A stretch of 10,346 bases of DNA. Origin: CAIJMU01 sp035531315 (lineage in GTDB: Bacteria; Spirochaetota; Spirochaetia; Treponematales; Rectinemataceae). The stretch spans positions 1 to 10,346 of the forward strand of contig DATKTD010000096.1 in assembly GCA_035531315.1 (NCBI GenBank). The letters are read 5' to 3'. The position numbers were made by a program, and so were the translations under genes. The notes under the pieces are model-generated. The model saw only the letters and a program-made list of their open reading frames with translations. It was not told where the DNA came from and searched no databases. Positions 6,259 through 10,346 of this stretch are shown here, in pieces (position 1 is the first letter of the stretch; each line of letters begins with the position of its first letter).

Positions 6259-7125
6259 CTACCAGCCCCGTTCCGCGAGCTTGGTCTCAAGGGTCTTCAT
6301 CTCGAGGCCGCGCATGGCCTCGCCGAGGCCCTCGGAGAGTTCGGCGAGCTTGGCGGGATCCTGCCAGTGGATGACGGCCTGGACGATGGCCTTAGCGGTC
6401 CTGGCCGGGTCGGAGGACTTGAAGATGCCGGAGCCCACGAAGCAGCCCTCGGAGCCGAGCATCATCATGAGGGCGGCGTCGGCGGGGGTCGCGATGCCGC
6501 CGGCCACGAAGGTGACGACGGGGAGGCGGCCGGCCTTCTGGACCTTTTTGACGAGGGCGAGGGGGACGCGGTATTCGTTGGCCTTCTTCTGGAGGCCGGC
6601 CTCGTCGAGGCCCTTGAGCTCGAGGATCTGGCGGTTGACGGTCTTGAGGTGGCGGACGGCCTCGACGACGTTGCCGGTGCCGGCCTCGCCCTTGGTGCGG
6701 ATCATCGAGGCGCCCTCGTTGACGCGGCGCAGGGCCTCGCCGAGGTCGCGGGCGCCGCAGACGAAGGGCACCGAGTAGGCGGTCTTGTCGACGTGGGCCT
6801 CCTCGTCGGCGGGGGTGAGGACCTCGGACTCGTCGATGAAGTCGACGCCGAGGGACTCGAGGATCTTGGCCTCGGCCAGGTGGCCGATGCGCACCTTGGC
6901 CATGACGGGGATGGAGACGGCCGCCATGATCTCCTTGATCATCTTGGGGTCGCTCATCCGGGCCACGCCGCCGTCGCGGCGGATGTCGGAGGGCACGCGC
7001 TCGAGGGCCATGACGGCGCAGGCGCCGGCGGCCTCGGCGATCCTGGCCTGCTCGGGATTGGTGACGTCCATGATGACGCCGTTCTTGAACATTTCGGCAA
7101 AGCCGGTGTTGAGCCTCTCGCGCAT
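6259..7125 (-). CDS. pdxS: Pyridoxal 5'-phosphate synthase, synthase subunit PdxS
   Basis: (beta/alpha)8-barrel synthase of the DXP-independent pathway. It makes PLP from ribose 5-phosphate, glyceraldehyde 3-phosphate and ammonia supplied by PdxT. The protein has 288 aa, slightly under the usual ~294. Conserved blocks include GVIMDV (16-21, with D20), ALERVPSDIRRDGGVARMSDP (40-60), MAKVRIGH (75-82, with the catalytic K77), ESEVLTPADEE (99-109), RTKGEAGTGN (143-152, with the second lysine K145), PVVTFVAGGIATPADAALMM and GIFKSSDPA. It ends in the typical ERGW. ATG 7125 was chosen because GAGGAGG lies 5-6 bases upstream and MRERLNTGFAEMFKNG aligns with family N-termini. The frame stays open to 7218, but that extension would run through the promoter. 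It is divergent from a MocR-type gene and upstream of pdxT. Confidence 0.97.
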   Translation of the reverse strand: MRERLNTGFAEMFKNGVIMDVTNPEQARIAEAAGACAVMALERVPSDIRRDGGVARMSDPKMIKEIMAAVSIPVMAKVRIGHLAEAKILESLGVDFIDESEVLTPADEEAHVDKTAYSVPFVCGARDLGEALRRVNEGASMIRTKGEAGTGNVVEAVRHLKTVNRQILELKGLDEAGLQKKANEYRVPLALVKKVQKAGRLPVVTFVAGGIATPADAALMMMLGSEGCFVGSGIFKSSDPARTAKAIVQAVIHWQDPAKLAELSEGLGEAMRGLEMKTLETKLAERGW

Positions 7126-7177
7126 ATCTGCCTCCTCGGAGTCGCCAAGCCTCTGGCGTACCCCATGCTCTTCTGCT

Positions 7178-7204
7178 AGTGTACTAGTACACTTAAGCAA
7201 GTGT
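7178..7204. promoter_or_regulatory. Triple half-site operator for PdxR between pdxS and pdxR
   Basis: A perfect 16-bp palindrome (AGTGTACTAGTACACT, 7178-7193) shares its right arm with a second inverted repeat, ACACTT-AAGC-AAGTGT (7189-7204). This gives three half-sites in alternating orientation starting at 7178, 7189 and 7200, exactly 11 bp apart, so all face the same side of the helix. It is the most AT-rich spot of the divergent region. MocR/GntR-type PdxR proteins are known to bind repeated elements in the pdxR-pdxST intergenic region. Assignment of this site to the PdxR encoded next to it is inferred from position. Confidence 0.8.
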
Positions 7205-7218
7205 CCTGTCTTGGTCAA
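7190..7218 (-). promoter_or_regulatory. Possible pdxS promoter overlapping the operator
   Basis: On the minus strand TTGACC (7218-7213) matches a -35 in five of six bases. After a 17-base spacer, TAAGTG (7195-7190) is only a poor -10. If used, the PdxR site would cover its spacer and -10. A weak promoter is consistent with need for an activator, but a different start point nearer the gene is possible. Confidence 0.25.
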
Positions 7219-7226
7219 GGGGGCCC

Positions 7227-8495
7227 ATGCACCTGTACGAGCGTATCTTCGAAGATCTCAGGCGGGCAGTGGACGAGGGCGACATCGGCCCGGGCGAGCG
7301 CCTCCCCTCGATCCGCGAGGTGGCGGAGCGCTACGACTGCAACAAACTCACGGCGGGAAGGGCCTTCGAGCTCCTCGTCCGCTCGGGGAGGGTGGAAAAC
7401 AGGGTCGGCTCCGGGACCTTCGCCCGGGCCGCCCCCGCCCCCGATTCGGGAAGGGCCGATTTCTCGACGGCACGGCTCTCCGAGAGCTTCTTTCCCTACG
7501 AGGAGGCGGGGGCCATCCTCGCCGGCCTCCTCGCGAGCGAGCGGGGCAGGGTCTTCTCCGCGCCCGAAGCCCGCGGCGAGCCCCGCCTCATCGAGGCCCT
7601 GGCCCGGCGCTTCGGCCTGCCCGGCGCTTCGATCCTCGTCACCGGGGGCGGCCAGCAGGGCCTCGACCTCGTACGGCGCCTCTTCGCGGGGAGGTCGGGA
7701 GCCTTCGCCCTCGTCGAGGAGCCCAGCTATCCCGGTGCCCTTTCCGCCTTCAAACCACGAAAGGCCCTCCCCTTCGGCTCCGAGGGTCCCGATCCCGGGG
7801 CCATTGTCGCCTCCTTCGCGGAGGCTCCTCCCGCTTCCCGCTTCTTCTACACCGTACCCCAGATCCACAACCCCACGGGCTACAGGCATTCCCTGGAGGT
7901 GAAGCAGGCCATCGCCAGGGCCGCCGCCGACGCCGACTTCACCATCGTCGAGGACGACTATCTCTCGGAGCTCCTTCCCGAGGGCCTCCCCCGCTATGTC
8001 GACCTCGTTCCCGAACGGACCATCTGGATCAAGTCCCTGTCGAAGACCCTGGCCCCGGGCATCCGCATCGGCGCCCTGGCGGCCCCGCCTTCCCGGCTCG
8101 AAGCCCTCCTCAGGCTGCGCGAAGAGGGCGAACAGGGGCCTTCCACCTGGCTCCAGCTCTTCGCCGCCGGCATCCTGGAATCGGGGCTCTACGATAGGCA
8201 TCTGGAGCGCGTCGGGGCCGTGACGGCCCGGCGCCGCGCCGAGGTCCTCGGCCTCGTCGCGGGGCTGCCGGGCCTCTCCATCGCGGGGGGCGGGGAGGGC
8301 TACAATCTTTGGCTCGAGGCCTCCTCCCACCGCGCGGCGGGAGGATCCGCCTGGGCCGAGGGCTGGCGCTTCGGACGCAGCGAGGCGACGCGGCGCTGTC
8401 TCCGCCTATCGGTGATGGGCATGGGGGAGGAGGACTGGGCCGAGGCGAAGGAGAGTCTGCGGAGACGTCTCGAGGCGGGCTTCGGGCTGGGCTGA
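7227..8495 (+). CDS. pdxR: MocR-family (GntR wHTH plus aminotransferase fold) regulator PdxR
   Basis: PLP-sensing transcription factor that probably controls pdxST and itself. The protein has 422 aa, compact for MocR proteins (often 450-500). The N-terminal GntR winged helix spans about 1-66: RLPSIREVAERYDCNKLTAGRAFELLVRSG, then the wing GSGTFA (61-66). A short linker leads to a class I aminotransferase-like domain from about residue 90 on. That domain has a glycine-rich ILVTGGGQQGLDLV segment, IHNPTGY, IVEDDYLSEL and SLSKTLAPGIRIG, where K273 should form the Schiff base with PLP. As in MocR proteins generally, the domain is expected to sense rather than catalyse. ATG 7227 follows a purine-rich AAGGGGG. 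Divergence from pdxS and the operator between them support the PdxR name over a GabR-like role. Activation or repression cannot be decided from sequence. Confidence 0.9.
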   Translation: MHLYERIFEDLRRAVDEGDIGPGERLPSIREVAERYDCNKLTAGRAFELLVRSGRVENRVGSGTFARAAPAPDSGRADFSTARLSESFFPYEEAGAILAGLLASERGRVFSAPEARGEPRLIEALARRFGLPGASILVTGGGQQGLDLVRRLFAGRSGAFALVEEPSYPGALSAFKPRKALPFGSEGPDPGAIVASFAEAPPASRFFYTVPQIHNPTGYRHSLEVKQAIARAAADADFTIVEDDYLSELLPEGLPRYVDLVPERTIWIKSLSKTLAPGIRIGALAAPPSRLEALLRLREEGEQGPSTWLQLFAAGILESGLYDRHLERVGAVTARRRAEVLGLVAGLPGLSIAGGGEGYNLWLEASSHRAAGGSAWAEGWRFGRSEATRRCLRLSVMGMGEEDWAEAKESLRRRLEAGFGLG

Positions 8496-8520
8496 GCCCC
8501 CCCGGCCGGTTCCGCTCCGC

Positions 8521-8549
8521 TTTACGCTCGCCCCTCCTTCCTGTAGAGT
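8521..8549 (+). promoter_or_regulatory. Candidate promoter of the YmdB-family gene
   Basis: TTTACG (8521-8526) and TAGAGT (8544-8549) are separated by 17 bases and each matches the sigma-70 consensus in four of six positions. Transcription would begin near 8556, which is the first base of the GTG that could start the next gene, suggesting a leaderless message. Weak matches like these can arise by chance. Confidence 0.35.
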
Positions 8550-8561
8550 CGCCCGGTGACA

Positions 8562-9374
8562 ATGCGCATTTTGTACGTCGGCGAGATCGTCGGCAAGGTC
8601 GGGGTCTTCACCGTGAAGAAACTCCTCGGCACGGTCCGCCGCGATTTCGGCGCGGACTTCGTCATCGGCAACGCGGACTCGGCGACGGGGGGGGCGGGGC
8701 TGGGGCGGCAGCACGCGGTCTGGCTGCGCAAGCTCGGCGTCGAGGTGATAACCCTTGGCGAATGCAGCTACTTCAAGCGCGACATCGTGGAACACATGCC
8801 CCAGGCCTCCTACCTCCTCAGGCCCGCGAACTACCCCCACGGCAATCCGGGTCGGGGCTGGCGTGTCTATTCGACCCCGAAGGGGCCCGTCGCCGTGATC
8901 TCCCTGTTGGGACAGGCCGGCTATCCCCGCGTCCACCTCGCCAATCCCTTCCACGCCGTCACCGACATAGTTAAGAGGGCCCGCGAGGAGACTCCGGTGA
9001 TCATCCTCGATTTCCACGCCGCGACCACGGCCGAGAAGGAGACGATGGCCTACTACGTCGATGGAAGCATCAGCGCCATGATCGGCTCGCACGGCAAGAC
9101 CCTCACCGCCGATGCCCGCGTCTTGAAGGGCGGCACGGCGACGATCACCGACGCCGGGCGCACGGGCTCCCTCCTCTCGGTGGGGGGCCAGGATCCGGCG
9201 ACGAGGATCGGCGAATACATTTCGGGCATTCCCACCTGGGCCAAGGACGGGGTCGAGGGCCTGGAACTCCAGGGCTGTGTCATCGACATCGGCGAGGACG
9301 GCAAGGCGCTGGCCATACAGTCATTCAGGCGCCCCCTCGACGCGGCCTTCGACGAGGGCGGGGCCAAGGCCTAA
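8562..9374 (+). CDS. Divergent YmdB-family (TIGR00282-type) metallophosphoesterase
   Basis: Relative of YmdB, a dinuclear-metal 2',3'-cyclic nucleotide phosphodiesterase; 270 aa (B. subtilis YmdB about 264). The fold is clear: MRILYVGEIVGKVG at the start, LRPANYPHGNPGRG (86-99), DFHAATTAEK (150-159), DGSISAMIGSH (167-177), TADARVLKGGTATITDAGRTG (182-202). Compared with B. subtilis YmdB as I recall it, the metal and catalytic positions differ: D8 is E8, E39-N40 is D39-S40, N67-H68 is E67-C68 and H177 is K179. H152 and H177 (family H150 and H175) are kept. Activity may be altered or lost. I recall similar substitutions in spirochaetal members. The ATG at 8562 fits family N-termini. A GTG at 8556 would add two residues and may be the start of a leaderless message. 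No good Shine-Dalgarno is present. No obvious tie to pdxR. Confidence 0.88.
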   Translation: MRILYVGEIVGKVGVFTVKKLLGTVRRDFGADFVIGNADSATGGAGLGRQHAVWLRKLGVEVITLGECSYFKRDIVEHMPQASYLLRPANYPHGNPGRGWRVYSTPKGPVAVISLLGQAGYPRVHLANPFHAVTDIVKRAREETPVIILDFHAATTAEKETMAYYVDGSISAMIGSHGKTLTADARVLKGGTATITDAGRTGSLLSVGGQDPATRIGEYISGIPTWAKDGVEGLELQGCVIDIGEDGKALAIQSFRRPLDAAFDEGGAKA

Positions 9375-9380
9375 GCGGCC

Positions 9381-9408
9381 CCGAGCCGGGGACCGGTCGC
9401 CGGCTCGG
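9381..9408. terminator. Hairpin after the YmdB-family gene
   Basis: CCGAGCCGG (9381-9389) and CCGGCTCGG (9400-9408) form a perfect 9-bp stem with a 10-base loop, 6 bases after the stop at 9374. A competing pairing exists between GGCCCCG (9378-9384) and CGGGGCC (9413-9419). There is no U-tract, so termination is inferred from its place between convergent genes. Confidence 0.5.
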
Positions 9409-9433
9409 CTCCCGGGGCCGGGCGCCGCCCAAG

Positions 9434-9463
9434 GTCCAGGCCGCGAGGGCGCCGCCCCTGGAC
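9434..9463. terminator. Hairpin after the DJ-1/PfpI-family gene
   Basis: GTCCAGG (9434-9440) and CCTGGAC (9457-9463) form a 7-bp stem, 5 bases beyond the stop of the minus-strand gene (9469). With the neighbouring hairpin at 9381-9408 it forms a back-to-back pair serving the two convergent genes. No U-tract is seen. Confidence 0.5.
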
Positions 9464-9468
9464 GAATC

Positions 9469-10023
9469 TCAGGATAGCAGGACCTTGGCCGCCAGATCGG
9501 CCGCCGCCTCCTTGCCCACGAGGAGGGCCACGAGGCTCCGCGAAAATTCGCCGGCGCAGCCGGCCGCCCGGGCGGTGACGAGCTTGCCGTCGATGACGAC
9601 GCGCTCGGGGAGGTAGGTCGCCCCGCTCACCTGGGTCTCGGTGCCGGGATAGCCGGTGAAGGTCCGGCCTCCGAGGATGCCGCAGGCGCCGTGGAGGACG
9701 ACGGCAGGGGCGGCGCAGATCGCGCCGAGGAGGCGCCCCTTCGCGAAGTGGGTCTGGATGAGGGCGACGGCCTCCTTCGAGGCGGCTATGTTCTTCGCTC
9801 CGACCCCTCCCCCCGGCACGACGACGAGGTCCCAGTCGGCGACGGCCGCCGCCCCGTCGAGGAGGGCCTCGGCCCTGACCTCGATGCCGTGGGAACCGGG
9901 TATCCGAATGTCCCCTACGCCCAGGACGCAGACCTCGACCCCGGCCCTCCTGAGATAGTCGATGGGCGTGATCGCCTCGACCTCCTCGAAGCCCTCGGCG
10001 AGAATAACGCAGGCTCTCTTCAT
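9469..10023 (-). CDS. DJ-1/PfpI (ThiJ/YajL) family protein
   Basis: Cytoplasmic protein of the DJ-1/PfpI superfamily, 184 aa, the usual length for DJ-1/YajL. Family members are reported as oxidative-stress chaperones, glyoxalases or deglycases; which applies here is not settled. Visible features are MKRACVILAEGFEEVEAITPIDYLRRAG at the start, with the conserved Glu near 14-15. The nucleophile elbow AICAAPAVVL (101-110) carries C103. TFTGYPGTE (121-129) and LVTARAAG match the DJ-1 subgroup. ATG 10023 was chosen because GGAGGA lies 6 bases upstream and the protein begins exactly at the family start; the frame is open to 10206 but that would overlap ppk. It lies 35 bases downstream of ppk on the same strand and may share its transcript. 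Confidence 0.93.
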   Translation of the reverse strand: MKRACVILAEGFEEVEAITPIDYLRRAGVEVCVLGVGDIRIPGSHGIEVRAEALLDGAAAVADWDLVVVPGGGVGAKNIAASKEAVALIQTHFAKGRLLGAICAAPAVVLHGACGILGGRTFTGYPGTETQVSGATYLPERVVIDGKLVTARAAGCAGEFSRSLVALLVGKEAAADLAAKVLLS

Positions 10024-10058
10024 CCTCGTCCTCCAGGGGCATGCCCGCCCCGGCGCGG

Positions 10059-10346
10059 CTACAGGCTCGCGGAGCCCGGCAGTCGCCTGATCTGAAGCTC
10101 CCCCTTGGGGGTATCGTCCTCGAAATTCCTTCGCCTCAAGGCGCGCTCGTAGAACTCGTCCTGGGCCGACAGCCCCGTCTCCCCTCCTTGCACGGGCCTT
10201 CGCCAAAGCCCGTCGGGGCCGAGACGCCGCGCCTTGGCCTCGTCGCGGAAGTAGGTGTCGAGGATGTCGTCGATCTCGGCCCTGACGGCCGGATCGAGTA
10301 TGGGGAACATGAGTTCGATACGTTTTTCCAGGTTGCGCGGCATCCA
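10059..10346 (-). CDS. ppk: Polyphosphate kinase 1, C-terminal fragment (runs off window)
   Basis: The last 95 residues of PPK1, which reversibly polymerises the gamma-phosphate of ATP into polyphosphate. The frame is open to the window edge, where it reads WMPRNLEKRIELMFPILDP, the conserved C-terminal segment of PPK1 (usual form SADWMPRNL-x-x-R-V-E). AEIDDILDTYFRDEAKARRLGPDGLW follows, as in family members, then a variable tail ending RRLPGSASL. The catalytic histidines lie upstream, outside the window, so activity cannot be judged. The ATG at 10343 is internal and not the start. Confidence 0.88.
   Translation of the reverse strand, partial: WMPRNLEKRIELMFPILDPAVRAEIDDILDTYFRDEAKARRLGPDGLWRRPVQGGETGLSAQDEFYERALRRRNFEDDTPKGELQIRRLPGSASL

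Noticed and set aside
5536..7179. 547-aa open frame on the plus strand across pdxT and pdxS
   Set aside because: It is antisense to two well-conserved enzymes. Its composition (Asp/Glu/Gly/Leu-rich, no domain) is that of a GC-rich shadow frame.
7126..7218. 31-residue N-terminal extension of PdxS
   Set aside because: It would be translated through the operator; the ATG at 7125 has GAGGAGG and matches family starts.
7215..8330. 371-aa open frame antisense to pdxR
   Set aside because: No recognisable domain, Gly/Glu-rich, and it would cover a clear MocR gene.
8484..8499. Terminator hairpin spanning the pdxR stop codon
   Set aside because: Only a 5-bp stem inside a GC-rich run with no U-tract; too weak to report as a feature.
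10024..10206. Longer start for the DJ-1/PfpI gene
   Set aside because: It would overlap the ppk 3' end by about 150 bases; ATG 10023 has a good ribosome site and the typical N-terminus.

Overview
This GC-rich window (roughly two thirds G+C by eye) is a dense bacterial chromosomal stretch with eleven protein genes. Both edge genes run off the window. I see no insertion sequences, phage genes, CRISPR arrays, tRNA or rRNA. The best guess for the host is a high-GC spirochaete or a relative. That rests mainly on an unusual YmdB-type phosphodiesterase whose substituted active-site residues match, from memory, spirochaetal members of the family. No 16S or marker phylogeny is available here, so the placement is tentative.

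Left part (1-2481): the N-terminal two thirds of an MFS transporter (minus) is divergent from a MarR-type regulator (plus). An inverted repeat lies exactly over the two candidate -35 boxes between them, so the regulator probably controls both genes. The MarR gene converges on a Rieske-type non-haem iron oxygenase (minus), with a UUCG-capped hairpin between the two. The oxygenase is in turn divergent from tldD.

Middle (2689-5513): tldD and pmbA/tldE overlap by 4 bases and encode the two halves of the TldD/TldE metalloprotease. The end of pmbA overlaps the end of pdxT on the other strand by 11 bases.

Vitamin B6 module (5503-8495): pdxS and pdxT (minus) encode the synthase and glutaminase of the DXP-independent PLP pathway. 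They are divergent from a MocR/GntR-type regulator, here called PdxR. The 101-base divergent region carries a striking operator candidate: three 5-base half-sites in alternating orientation, spaced exactly 11 bp apart. The 174-base gap between pdxS and pdxT holds three perfect inverted repeats and a 12-base direct repeat. This is unusual for two genes whose products form a 1:1 complex.

Right part (8556-10346): the divergent YmdB-family gene (plus) converges, across two hairpins, on a DJ-1/PfpI-family gene (minus). Upstream of that gene, on the same strand, is the C-terminal end of polyphosphate kinase 1.

No clearly new multi-gene system is evident. The items most worth a second look are the YmdB-family active site, the 11-bp-phased PdxR operator, the structured pdxS-pdxT spacer and the MarR/MFS divergent operator.
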